Shown here: piece by piece, positions 47,901-57,693 of the stretch
Layout: the number at the start of each line of letters is the position of its first letter
Position numbering within the stretch: the first letter of the stretch is position 1
NCBI GenBank assembly: GCA_031282725.1
Contig: JAITDD010000050.1
Coordinates: forward strand, 1-64,000
Direction of reading: 5' to 3'
DNA: 64,000 bases
Origin: Mycoplasmataceae bacterium
GTDB taxonomy: Bacteria > Bacillota_I > Bacilli_A > Mycoplasmatales > Mycoplasmoidaceae
The notes under the pieces: generated by a model
The model's input: only the letters and a program-made list of their open reading frames with translations
Databases searched by the model: none
What the model was told of the DNA's origin: nothing
Translations under genes and position numbers: made by a program

Positions 47901-49406
47901 AATATCAAAATCAATACCATTGTGAGCAATAAGAACATCGTTACCAATTCATTTAAGTATTTGATCACAAACTTCTGAAAAAGGTTTTTTATCTTTTAAC
48001 ATATCATTTGTAATGTGGGTTAATTTTTCGGTAAATGCGGAGACTGGTTTTGAGGGTTTTATCAGAATATCTAATGAATCAATTTTAGCTCCGTTTTTAA
48101 TTTTGACACCACCAAACTCAATTATTTCACCTTCTTCATTAAAAAGACTTGTGGTTTCTAAATCGAAAACTACATATTCGCAAGAAGAAATTTCCTCTTC
48201 GCAATTTTCGGCATTAATAGCACATTCGACTATGTCAGGTAAAAATCCGACTTCAAAACCATATAAAGCTTTAAAATCACTCTTGTCTATGCTTTGATCG
48301 ATAGTTGGAAATGATTGGATATTTTTTCGATCACATATTCCACAACAATTAACGTTTGAATCTTGATAATATTTAATGATTTCTTTACTCGAATTTAAAC
48401 CATCGAAAGCACTGAACTTTGTGTGATTTAAAACTTCGATTCGCGGTTTTTCTGCTTCATCTTTTTTATGACCATATTTTTTGGTGTGATCAACCATTAT
48501 TTTGTTAGCAGAGAAAGTTACGAAATTATTTTTTACATATCAAGATCCTGAGACATAAATGTATGTAAAAGGTTTTAAAGAAGATAAATATTGAACAGGT
48601 AGATTGTTTGGTTTGACAAATCCATTGAAAGAAGGTTGAGAAGAATCAGATTCTTTGGTAGGATAAACAATAAAAGTAAAAGATTCGTCGTCGTTATTTA
48701 TATAGAATTTTCAAGGTCCTTTTCCGTTTTCTGGAGGTTCTATTTTAAAAAGCAAACCATAAATTACATAGTATTTCCTTTTTTCGTTAGGATTATAGGA
48801 AGGAGAAGAGGCATCAGGTTGTTCTAAATCGCAGTATTTTGTTATTTTATTGGTTCGTACAATGTTCATACTTCCATAATCATCATTAAAAGATTCAACA
48901 ACAATCGGTTTTTCACTAGAAGTTATTTTTTTAAACTCTTCTTGAGAAAGGATTTTTTGCTCAATAAATTCGATCTTTAAAGATAGAAAATTAAGATTAA
49001 ATATTTTGATATTGTTTAACATTTTATTTTCAATATTTTTAAATTTAAGGAATGTGTTTTTGTTTCCTAAAATTATTTTCGCTTCATTTTGGGAATAAAA
49101 GAAATCATATGAATCATTTTTAGCGTCATCGAGATTGTAAAAAAGTAATTGTTCGATTCTGTTAAAAATGTTTGCTTGGTTTAAAAAAGTGAAGGAATAT
49201 TCTAAATTATTACTATATTGATGGTTAACAAACTTTTTTCGGATTTCAACAAGCGTTTGAATGGTAGGAATGCAAGAAAAGACGAATTCACAATAACATA
49301 TATTATTTTCTTGTTTAGCATTAATAGTTTTCAATTCTTCGATATTATCGATTTCATGTTCCAAAAATAAATTAATTTTGGTAAAAAACTTTTTTACCTT
49401 ATCCAT
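44985..49406 (-). CDS. polC: Replicative DNA polymerase III alpha subunit, PolC type
   Basis: The 1473-residue polymerase replicates the chromosome. A weak N-terminal and OB region is followed by a PHP region (from about residue 310), the DnaQ-like exonuclease inserted in it (VVFDLETTSLFNEEGEIIEFGGVKI), and the polymerase palm with VGSRGSVGSSFAAF and PDIDLNFSG. Zinc-type cysteines (CPSC, CPICGCDMIGDG) and the C-terminal HhH segment follow. The PHP metal motif is degenerate: LNHT replaces HLHT and CDRK replaces TDHA. Many TGA Trp codons are present. TATAAT at 49413-49418 is 6 bases before the ATG. Confidence 0.95.
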
Positions 49407-49412
49407 TTAAAA

Positions 49413-49418
49413 ATTATA
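49413..49418 (-). promoter_or_regulatory. -10 element of polC (leaderless start)
   Basis: A minus-strand TATAAT ends exactly 6 bases before the polC ATG, with no Shine-Dalgarno sequence. Confidence 0.6.
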
Positions 49419-49575
49419 TTTTTAAATATTTTAACTAAATTTTAGCTTTTAGATTGGACTTTGATATTGGAAGACTTCTATGTTTTTGGTGAAATAAAGG
49501 ACGAAAATGATAAAAAATATGCAAACAATCATTGAAAAGAAAAACTTATTTTTATTAAAAAATAGAATCGATGTA

Positions 49576-49581
49576 TATAAT
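49576..49581 (+). promoter_or_regulatory. -10 element of histone-like gene
   Basis: TATAAT lies 9 bases before the ATG at 49591 and downstream of an earlier in-frame ATG at 49507, which therefore cannot be used from this promoter. Confidence 0.55.
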
Positions 49582-49590
49582 TTTCTCATT

Positions 49591-49905
49591 ATGGCAATTT
49601 CCAAATCCACAAAATCAATCAAAAAACCAAGCGAAGTTAGTATCGTTAAGAACATCAAAAAAAATTTTACTAATGTTTTAAAACCAACAAATTCTGAACT
49701 TGTTGATAAGAAAGATCCAAAAGCAAAAGTTGTCGAAAAAAAGATTAACGATAAATTAGCATCTTTACAAAATAAAAAACCAGCTTCTAATGCCGTAAAA
49801 GGAAAAGCTAAAGCAAAACCCGCAGTTTCTAAAAAAGCTCCAGTTGTTGCGAAAGCTAAACCAGCAGCTAAAAAAGCAAAAGTAAGTAAAGCTAAAAAGA
49901 AATAG
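49591..49905 (+). CDS. Histone H1-like basic protein
   Basis: The 104-residue protein is strongly basic. After MAISKSTKSIKKPSEVS and a short amphipathic middle, the last 40 residues are almost entirely Ala, Lys, Pro and Val (AKAKPAVSKKAPVVAKAKP, then AAKKAKVSKAKKK). This matches eukaryotic H1 tails and the Hc1/Hc2-type chromatin proteins of some bacteria. DNA compaction or RNA binding is the natural inference. No DNA-binding domain of the HU type is present. The start is set by the TATAAT at 49576. tRNA-Arg follows 16 bases later. Confidence 0.6.
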   Translation: MAISKSTKSIKKPSEVSIVKNIKKNFTNVLKPTNSELVDKKDPKAKVVEKKINDKLASLQNKKPASNAVKGKAKAKPAVSKKAPVVAKAKPAAKKAKVSKAKKK

Positions 49906-49921
49906 TTTATAATTTATTTAT

Positions 49922-49998
49922 GCGCCTGTAGCTCAGTTGGATAGAGCACATGCCTTCTAAGCCTGTGGTCGTACGTTCGAATCGTATCAGGCGCGCCA
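49922..49998 (+). tRNA. tRNA-Arg (TCT)
   Basis: Acceptor GCGCCTG/CAGGCGC is perfect, D and T arms are normal and CCA is encoded. The anticodon loop CTTCTAA gives TCT. The anticodon stem CATGC/GCCTG contains one T-C mismatch. plsC starts 9 bases after the CCA. Confidence 0.88.
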
Positions 49999-50007
49999 TA
50001 CAATAAA

Positions 50008-50823
50008 ATGAAGAAAAAGTTATTATATATTTTAGGATGAATTGGATATGTTCTTGCGATCTTTTTTGTTGCTATTAGTTTCTTTTGAAATCTCTTTTTA
50101 GCAAATGGAAGAGCGAAAAAATATTTATCTGGGAAAAAAAACTATTTTGTTGAGCAAAGATATATTTGAATCGAAAAATTAATTAATCGAATCTTTTTTG
50201 CTTTTAGAATTAAAATCGTTGATAATAATCTTCAATTCCTTTCCAATTCTCCTTCTTTAATCGTGTTCAATCATAAATCAAATTTGGACGGTATCATTAT
50301 GGCAAAACTGTTAATTAAGAATTATCGAGAAAATAACGGTAACTTTCGTTTTGTTATCGTTGTGAAGAAAGAAGTTGTTAGGGTTAAATTATTTCGTAAT
50401 ATCCTTGCTTTAATAGATACAGTTTATATTGATAGAGATAATATTCGCCAACAGTTTCAACTTTATAATACTCAAAATAATCTAATTAAACAAAAAACAT
50501 CAATAGTTCTTTCTCCAGAAGGTACAAGAATAAGCGAAGATGAATTTGGTGAGTTTAAATCTGGCGCATTTAAAATAGCTTTCGATAATATGATTTATAT
50601 CCAACCAGTTGTTATCTACGGAACCTTAGGAAGAATGAATAAGAACAGTAAGAACAAATGCAAAGGACCAATCTATGTTAATTTCTTAAAACCAAAGAAG
50701 CCTTTTGATTTTCACATGAACAATATTGATTATTTTTCCGAAACTTTAAAGAATGAAATGGAAAAGAATTATTTTGCAATAAAAGGAAATATTAAAAATA
50801 AAAAGAAAAATATTTTTAATTAG
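50008..50823 (+). CDS. plsC: 1-acyl-sn-glycerol-3-phosphate acyltransferase
   Basis: The 271-residue enzyme adds the second acyl chain in phosphatidic acid synthesis. It has an N-terminal membrane helix (LGWIGYVLAIFFVAISFFW), the catalytic NHKSNLDG (HX4D) at about residue 88, and SPEGTRISEDEFGEFKSGAFKIA. Further family blocks are FRFVIVVKKE and IQPVVIYG. Several TGA Trp codons lie in the N-terminal part. It probably shares a transcript with the tRNA just upstream and overlaps the convergent gene by 8 bases. Confidence 0.9.
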
Positions 50824-51268
50824 CAACGTTAACTATTAAGTAACCGAAACCAAATCCTAATCCAAATAATAAAGCAATTACAATAAGGATTATGAATCAA
50901 AAAGTTCCTGGATGTAATTCGAAATATCCAAGTTCTTCAACTACATCAACAGTTTTGACAACAGCTTTTTTTTCTTCCACTTTTTTTGTGGGCTCTTTTG
51001 TTTTTTGTTCTTGTGATAACACTACATTTTCTGTTATTGCTTTCTTTTCTTTTTCTTCTAACTTAATTTGTTTAGTTTGTTCTTTTAAAACTTTTTTTTG
51101 TTCTAATTCTAATTTTTGGGTTTTTGATGCAGGTTTATCTAACTCTATTTTTTTTGTTTGAACAATCTTTATTTTTTTAGGATCAGAGATGTTATGAGCC
51201 AACGTTTTTGCTGATTTTACTTCTTTTTTTTCTTTATCTTTTTCGAAAATATTATCGAGGATACTCAT
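50816..51268 (-). CDS. Lys/Glu-rich tail-anchored protein
   Basis: The 150-residue protein has a highly charged helical region (Lys, Glu, Gln, Val, residues 1-120). After a TGA Trp codon it ends in one glycine-rich hydrophobic helix (FIILIVIALLFGLGFGFGYLIV) at the C-terminus. It should therefore be anchored by its tail with the body in the cytoplasm. I know no family. It is downstream of the Nfu-like gene, with TATAAT 9 bases before its ATG. A scaffold or cytoskeletal role is possible but unproven. Confidence 0.6.
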
Positions 51269-51286
51269 ATAGGTTTAATTATATAT

Positions 51287-51529
51287 TTAATAAATAAAAG
51301 TTACTTTTTTCAAAAAAGGGATTTCAAGAAGCAGCAATTCTTTAATATTCTTATCAAATGTTTGTTCGATATAAGGACAATTAACACAAGCGCCTTTTAT
51401 TCGAATAATTAATTCGTTATCTTTAGAAGAAAAAGAGGAAAGTTCCATATCTCCACCATCATCTTCTAAATAGACACGTAATTTTTTAATAACTTTTTTA
51501 ATCTTCTCGATTTTTTCTTCTTTCGTCAT
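51287..51529 (-). CDS. NifU-like iron-sulfur scaffold protein
   Basis: The 80-residue protein is a single NifU C-terminal (Nfu) domain: IKKVIKKLRVYLEDDGGDMELSSF, then KGACVNCPYIEQTFDKNIKELL. The CVNC pair binds a 4Fe-4S cluster between two subunits for transfer to apo-proteins. No sufS/sufU genes are visible here. It may be cotranscribed with the tail-anchored gene, although that gene has its own -10. Confidence 0.85.
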   Translation of the reverse strand: MTKEEKIEKIKKVIKKLRVYLEDDGGDMELSSFSSKDNELIIRIKGACVNCPYIEQTFDKNIKELLLLEIPFLKKVTFIY

Positions 51530-51577
51530 AAAAACCGCTAATAATCATATAAAATTATATAACATAAATATTAGCGT

Positions 51578-52663
51578 ATGTTTGTTTTTTTAAAACTTTT
51601 ATCTGTTTCTTTAACTTTTGTTTCTCTTTTGCAAACTGATATTGTCAATATGCAAACTAAAGCATGATTAAAAGATTCAACGGAAGAAGAGTATACTGAA
51701 CAAGAATTATACCAATTTATATATGATCGAACCTTCAGTCTTTTAGGAAGTAGTAATTATATTACCCAAGGTGATGTAGTTGGAACCGGTTGATTATTTA
51801 AACACGAAAAAGAAAAATCTAATTATTCATACCTTTTATTCACTAACTGGCATGTTTCTGATGCAATGAAAAAGGTCGTTGGATACTCTTATGCAAAATC
51901 TGATACATTGCCTAAAGAGGGAAGCGAAATCTCTGAAACTTACCGAATCTTTGAAACATACCCTGAATGACACAATGCAAGCTATGAAAAGGATGGAAAA
52001 ACGTTGTATGGGTATGATGTTGCAATTCTTGAAGTTACATTTAATCTCACTTCTAATGATACATTCTTAAAAAACAGATTGGATAGATTAAATACTTTTG
52101 CTGATTCACACAATAATTTTTTATTTAACGGAATCATTTCAGAAGAAAGTGTTAAAACAAACGACAAAATATATGTTGGGGGATACCCTTTAGTTCCATC
52201 TTATTATAAAGATTCTAATCCTAGTGATATGTACGATAATCCTTCTTTCTATTATGGATGCGACGTTATCGAAGCAATAGAAAAACGAGATAACCACGAA
52301 ATTTCTACAGATATATATGCTTCAGCCCATGCATATGATACATATTCTCGCGATCCTAACTTAGTAGCTATGGGCGGAGGATGTAGTGGTTCTGTTGGAA
52401 TAAACAAACAAGGAAAGGTTATGGGGATATTATGAGGCGGAAACGGTGATAAACGCAGTGCGTATGCTATACATTCTTATGAAGTATTTAGTAGAAATAA
52501 TATCTCTTTATATGATGATTATATTAACAATAAATTTGCTTCCATAGAAAGAGAGGCTGATTATAAATTTATTATTTTCCTTTCAGCTGCATGTGTTGTT
52601 TTCGTGGGAAGTTTAGTTACTTTTGTTATTGTTAAAAAAAGAAGAAACAGACTTATAAAATAA
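51578..52663 (+). CDS. Membrane-anchored trypsin-like serine protease (DUF31-like)
   Basis: The 361-residue protein has an N-terminal signal-like segment (MFVFLKLLSVSLTFVSLL), a chymotrypsin-fold domain and a C-terminal membrane helix (FIIFLSAACVVFVGSLVTFVIV) followed by KKRRNR. The catalytic triad is visible: His92 in TNWHV, Asp147 in YDVAILE, and Ser270 in GGGCSGSVG. It resembles mollicute DUF31/MIP-type surface proteases, some of which cleave antibodies, but it is smaller and has no lipobox. The active domain should face outside. TGA Trp codons are common. Confidence 0.75.
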
Positions 52664-52665
52664 TT

Positions 52666-53124
52666 ATGATAGAACAAAACAAAAAAACAAAAATAATATC
52701 TTGATTAAAGTTTTTTACTATTTTTTCTTTAATATTTTATATCGCACCTTTTGTTATTGATATATATGGAGATGTACGAAACTTAATTTGAATTGTGAAC
52801 ATCGTATTATCATTAGGTTCTTTTATTTCTCTTTTCATTATTAAGATTTTGTGTAAAAAAAGTGGTGTGAGTAAGCTTTTAAGTTCTCGTCGAATTTTGG
52901 TTTCGATATTCTTTATCAAATTCTTTTTCATTATTTTTTATATTATTGCCTATGTTCTTTTCTATCACGGTATTTTAAGTGAGAAAAGTTTGTCATTCGA
53001 AATTAATGGTTACAATGTTCTTTATATCAATGTTCTTTCTTTAATTGTAAACTGGCTTGCTGTAATTCTTTATTTCACTGGAATGTTTAAAATATTAAAA
53101 ACCATTAAACACATTAACGATTAA
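52666..53124 (+). CDS. Four-helix membrane protein of unknown function
   Basis: The 152-residue protein begins 2 bases after the protease stop and has four hydrophobic helices (about 15-32, 40-60, 78-100 and 122-142) with basic loops. TGA Trp codons are at 52702 and 52789. I recognise no family. Its tight coupling to the protease gene suggests that it assists or is cotranscribed with that protein. It overlaps the convergent trmK by 11 bases. Confidence 0.6.
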
Positions 53125-53782
53125 TATTTTGTTTTAACATTTCGATAAAAGAATCGTATTTGTTTAAATTAGCTTTTTTTTCTATCTTTGTGTATTTATC
53201 AATAAGATTAGATACAAACTTTTCTTTATTCTTGTTTAAAACGCTGTTTCCAGTTCATAAAGAGTATTCATCATCCGGAATTAGATAGCCTTTTTTCTTT
53301 TTTAAACTTACACAAACGATTTGATAGATTACATTATCTTCTACAATAAAAAAAGTTTTTTCCGCTCAACCGTTTTTTTTAAGCAAAAGACGTAATTGAT
53401 ATTCATTATTATTAGGGACAAGAATATAGTTTTTGATTTTAATTTTCTTGTTTTTATTTTGGATTATTTCGCAGATAGTTTTTCCGCCCATTCCACTAAT
53501 AATGCAGTAATTGACAGTTTTTTTTATTTCATTCGTATCCAAGCCGTTGGCGATAATATTTTTTGTTTTCTTTTCTAGATTAAACTTCTTTATATTTTTT
53601 ATTCCAGATAATAATGGTTTTTCGTTCACATCAATATTGTAAGCAAATTTCGCCTTTTTTTCTACCAAGGCTTTTATTGACGTGTAGCAATGATCACAAC
53701 CTACATCAACAATAATCGAGTTTTTCTTTTCGATTTTTTCAATTATTTCTACAATTCGGCTAGAAAATTTAAAACTATTCAT
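53114..53782 (-). CDS. trmK: tRNA (adenine-22-N1) methyltransferase
   Basis: The 222-residue SAM-dependent enzyme methylates A22 of tRNA. Motif I is IIVDVGCDHCYTSI, and the diagnostic later block is YCIISGMGGKTICEII, followed by NYILVPNNNEYQLRLLLKKNGW (Trp from TGA) and DNVIYQIVCV. A basic C-terminal helical extension follows. The start overlaps the HAD gene stop by 8 bases. Confidence 0.9.
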
Positions 53783-54587
53783 TTAGGATGTAATCGTTGA
53801 TAGCGATAGCGACGCCATTTTTAAAGCTTTTAACGTGGTACATAGAGTGTTGCTTCACAAGTTCATTTTTTGTCTTAATAGCGATAGGTAAAGATACAAT
53901 GTCAAAAAGATTAATATCGTTACCACTATCCCCGATCGCAGCAACATCTTCTTTACATACCCCTTCATGTTTCATAATCTCACTAGCAGCACTAGCTTTA
54001 TTGATTCCGAAAGCATTAATTTCAATTACTAGTTTGTTCGTTAAAGTAAAAGAAACTTGATTGGCAAATTTTTCGTTAAGGATGTCAACAAAACTTCTTA
54101 CTTTGCTTGGAATGAAAGAAGAGATAATAATTTTGAAACTTGTAAGATTGGTGTTGTCTCGAATTTTTAAAACATTTAAGTTTTTAAACATTTTTAAAAT
54201 TCATCAGAATCAAATACTTTTTGCATAAACTCCTCTTTTATCATTGGCCTCTTCTGTATAAAAAAGGCATCATAAATCATTTCTTTTGGCTAATTCAAAT
54301 ATTCTTCAAGCAACATCATTAGGGATTAAATGTTTGATGATGATTTTATTTTTTTTATCAACAATGTATCCTCCTGTGGAACATATTAAAAATTCTTCTT
54401 CTTTTCCGATTGCTTCATTAATTTGTTCTTGAAAACGATATGCACTAACAATACTTCTTCCTGTGGCCATAATGAATTTACCACCTCGTTTTGTATATTC
54501 TTTAATCGCTTCTATATTCTTTTTTGAAATCTTTCGCATTCTTTTTGCCAAAGTATCATCGATGTCACAAAATATTATCTTTTTCAC
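53775..54587 (-). CDS. Cof-type HAD phosphatase
   Basis: The 270-residue hydrolase has motif I CDIDDTL, the ATGRS segment and the C-terminal GDSGNDINLF, typical of Cof-type HAD phosphatases that dephosphorylate sugar phosphates or flavin precursors. I place the start at the GTG of VKKIIFCDIDDTL (54587). An ATG at 54608 overlaps the TATAAT (54607-54612) and would not be in the mRNA. The cap region contains a cluster of TGA Trp codons (WFWW). It is transcribed ahead of trmK. Confidence 0.82.
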
Positions 54588-54729
54588 TTGTAAAATGTAT
54601 AAAAACATTATATATTTTTATAGACTAAAATCGAAATAAAGTTAAAGAAAAAAACTGCAAAATTACTTTCCTGATTTAGAGGCGATAAACCGGATGATTG
54701 TTTCTTTTAGTCAAAAATTAAAAAAAAAA

Positions 54730-54735
54730 TATAAT
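54730..54735 (+). promoter_or_regulatory. -10 element of rpsU (leaderless start)
   Basis: TATAAT ends 6 bases before the ATG at 54742 and decides this start over an in-frame ATG at 54694. Confidence 0.6.
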
Positions 54736-54741
54736 AATTAC

Positions 54742-54942
54742 ATGGCTAATATCAAGGTAGGAAAAAAAGACTTCAATGAATCTTTAAAACGTTTCGGTTA
54801 TATTAACAATGAAACTAAGAAAGATATGATGAAACATCAATACTATCTTCGTCCAGGCTTAAGAAGAATGGAAAAATCAAAAGAGGCAGCAAAAATGAAA
54901 GCTATCTTTAAAAATAAAATGAAAAAAACAACTTCTGTTTAA
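54742..54942 (+). CDS. rpsU: 30S ribosomal protein S21
   Basis: The 66-residue basic protein begins MANIKVGKKDFNESLKRFGY and continues with HQYYLRPGLRRMEKSKEAAK, the pattern of bS21 (a folded start, then Arg/Lys-rich helices). It binds the 30S platform near the anti-Shine-Dalgarno region. It ends 4 bases before the convergent truA stop. Confidence 0.88.
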   Translation: MANIKVGKKDFNESLKRFGYINNETKKDMMKHQYYLRPGLRRMEKSKEAAKMKAIFKNKMKKTTSV

Positions 54943-54946
54943 TTAT

Positions 54947-55663
54947 TTATTTGTAATTAACTTTAAGTAAATATAAACCACATCCATAAACCTTTTCGAT
55001 GCTTTTTCCTTTTCCCGGATTTGATAGCAATGTTTTAATTTTCTCTTCATCATCATGCAATAAGGATGCGACAATCATTCTTACCATACTGCGTAAAAAA
55101 CCATTGGCATTTATCAAAATGATAATCAAGTCTTTTTGCTTTTTTATCTTAATTCAATTAATGGTTCTTACATTATCTTTTAAAGAGGAAGTGCTAAAAG
55201 AAGAAAAATCATGTTCGTTTAAAAAAAAATTAGCAAGTTTTTTTATTTTTTTGATATCAATATCGTAATTTAAATATAAAGAATAATTTCGTTGAAACAC
55301 ATCATATTTCGTATTTATTACATATTTGTATGTTTTATTCAATGCACTGAATCTTGCATGAAAATCATTATCAACAATCGTAACTTCTTTGACATAAATA
55401 TCTTTGTCGATGATATTGTTTAATATTTTTTTTAATTCTTTAGGTTTGAATTGTTTTTTAGTTTTGAAATTAAGGACTTGATTTAAAGCGTGAACATATT
55501 TGTCGGTTCTCCCACTAGCATTTAAGTGGATTTTTTCATTACAAATAGTGGAAATCTTTTCTTCCATAATTCCTTGAACGGTTCGTAATCCTGGTTGTTT
55601 TGCTCAACCGAAGAATAAAGTTCCGTCATATGAAATAGTTAATCTATAATTAAAATTTTCCAT
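54947..55663 (-). CDS. truA: tRNA pseudouridine synthase A
   Basis: The 238-residue enzyme makes pseudouridine at positions 38-40 of tRNA anticodon stems. The start YRLTISYDGTLFFGWAKQPGLRTVQG uses a TGA Trp. The catalytic Asp is in ASGRTDKYVHAL, and the region FHARFSALNKTYKYVI is characteristic. The start lies within the last codons of ecfT, and the two are coupled, a common arrangement with ECF transporter genes in Firmicutes. Confidence 0.93.
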
Positions 55664-56765
55664 AAAGAAAGTAGACATCAATAATTCCAGCATAAGAAAC
55701 AAGAATTTTAAAATAAGAAAGAGTTAGAATGAAAGATCATAAGAATAGGGTAAAGAACAAGAAAGCGGCATCAGAAAATCTTATTTTATATTTTCGGTAT
55801 TTTGTCGAAATAGTGTTCGGATAATAGTTTCTTGCATCCATCGCATTAGAAAGATCATTAGATTTAATAAAGGCGATAGTAAACATAGGAATAATCAATG
55901 AAGAAAGCGCTTTTATTTTATCTGTAAAATTACCATTGCCATAATCGACTCCTCTACTTGCTTGAGCATTTAATATTCTCTTTGATTCTTCCGATAAAGA
56001 AGGAACAAAACGAATTGAAAGGGTAATAATCATACTTCACTCTTTAACAGGAGCCTTAAACACCCTTAAAGGAAGAAGAAGGTGATATATAGAATATGTT
56101 AACTGGACATTATCAGTATTGGAGATTCATAATGTTACAACGATAATCATTAATGAAATCTTAAAGGTAATATTGATTGCATAAAGGATATTATCCAAAC
56201 TTAATGAATATCATCTAGAAGTGTACATTAAACATTTGAAGTGAAATTCATTGTTATACATAACTCCGACAACAATATTTTTAGCATATTTATGGAACAA
56301 ATCCGGTTGTGTTTGCATTAAGTTTTTTACCGCTTCATTAGCTTGATTAATATTGTGAACAGGAGCAAATTGATAATCTGTTCAGTCTCAGCTTAAACCT
56401 CAGTTAGGAGTGACAATATATGATAATGGAGTATTATCGAATTGTTTAAAATCAAAACCATTTGCAGGTCTGAATCAGAAATCGATATTTTTTTCATCTA
56501 CAATCGAAATCGTCGGTGCTTTCACCATCATCCAGTTCAAAGCAAAGATAAGGGTAAAAATCAGGATTATGGTAATTAAAATAAATTTAAGTTGAGATCT
56601 TTGAGGCTTAGTGAAAAGTCACAGAATAAAAAGGAAAGCAAAGATAACTATGTTAAGTAATAAGGAGTGGACAAGAAAGATAAGGATAATATAAAAAATA
56701 ACAAAGAATAACTTGACAATCGGGTTCATTCTCGCGAAATAGTTTAGTTTATTTTCTTTTATCAT
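55650..56765 (-). CDS. ecfT: ECF transporter transmembrane subunit
   Basis: The 371-residue membrane protein couples the two ATPases to vitamin-binding S components. The start MIKENKLNYFARMNPIVKL at 56765 contains the conserved N-terminal EcfT pattern and overlaps the ecfA2 stop by 17 bases. The two coupling motifs are NAQASRGVDYG and NAMDARNYYP. About 75 residues between the first and later helices (a polar loop with many TGA Trp codons) are longer than usual. No substrate-binding S component lies next to it. Confidence 0.88.
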
Positions 56766-57693
56766 CTTTTCTAATTTTGGATATGTATAGGGTTAGTTCA
56801 TCAATAGTTTTTGGTCTTAAATCAAATAAGGTGTTATATATTTTATTTTTTTTAACTAATGCTTCAATAGTTCGGAATATTAAAGGGGTAGAAAGGTTTG
56901 TTTTTTCAACCAATTCTTTATCAGCGAAAATTTCATAAATATCACCGTCACGAACAATTTTTCCATCAGCGACCACGATAAGATTATCAGCAACCTCAAT
57001 TGCTAGGTTCATAGAATGGGTAACGATGATGATGGTTTTACCCATTTCTTTTAAAGTTTTGAAAATAGTAAGAAATTCCTTTTCACCATTTGGATCCAAT
57101 CCAGCAGTAGGTTCATCAAAAATTAAAATTTCAGGTTCAATAGCTAAAATACCGGCAACCGCAACTCTTCTTTTTTGTCCACCACTTAATCCAAAAGGGT
57201 CTCTTGGAAGAAAGGATTCATCTAAACCAACAAGATTAATATATTTTTTTGCTCTATTTATGGCTTCCTCTTTCTTGACACCGAAATTCATTGGACCGAA
57301 AATAATATCTTTAAGAATTGTTTTTTTAAATAATTGATACTCAGCGAATTGGAAAACCATCCCGATTTTGTTTCGGATATATTTAACATTTTTGATTTTA
57401 TTTTTCTTTATGATGATAGGAGTGTTAAAGACATTGACGGAACCGTATTTACTAATCATCAAACCATTAAAATGAGTAATAAGAACGGTTTTTCCTGCTC
57501 CACTAGGTCCTACGATGTAATGAATTTTTCCTTTTTCGAATTTATAGTTTAGATTAGAAAGGAATGGTTTCTTATCGAAATAAATAGAGAAATCTTTTAA
57601 TTCTAACGCGACATTGTTATCAATATGAGAGGCAACAGGGGAAGCTGGGGGATTTTGTTGGGGGGTGGTTTTGGTTATTTTTGTCTTTTTCAT
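56749..57693 (-). CDS. ecfA2: ECF transporter ATPase, second
   Basis: The 314-residue ATPase has Walker A GPSGAGKTV, Q-loop GMVFQFAEYQLF, signature LSGGQKRRVAVA, Walker B LIFDEPTAGLD and switch VTHSM. An N-terminal Pro/Thr-rich tail of about 30 residues precedes the fold. With EcfA1 and EcfT it forms the energising module for vitamin and cofactor uptake. The start overlaps the ecfA1 end by 19 bases. Confidence 0.92.
   Translation of the reverse strand: MKKTKITKTTPQQNPPASPVASHIDNNVALELKDFSIYFDKKPFLSNLNYKFEKGKIHYIVGPSGAGKTVLITHFNGLMISKYGSVNVFNTPIIIKKNKIKNVKYIRNKIGMVFQFAEYQLFKKTILKDIIFGPMNFGVKKEEAINRAKKYINLVGLDESFLPRDPFGLSGGQKRRVAVAGILAIEPEILIFDEPTAGLDPNGEKEFLTIFKTLKEMGKTIIIVTHSMNLAIEVADNLIVVADGKIVRDGDIYEIFADKELVEKTNLSTPLIFRTIEALVKKNKIYNTLFDLRPKTIDELTLYISKIRKDDKRK

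Noticed and set aside
49449-49658. Minus-strand frame with one hydrophobic helix, possibly a SecE-like protein
   Set aside because: It overlaps the promoter and start of the histone-like gene, lacks a convincing -10 or ribosome-binding site, and has no clear SecE motif.
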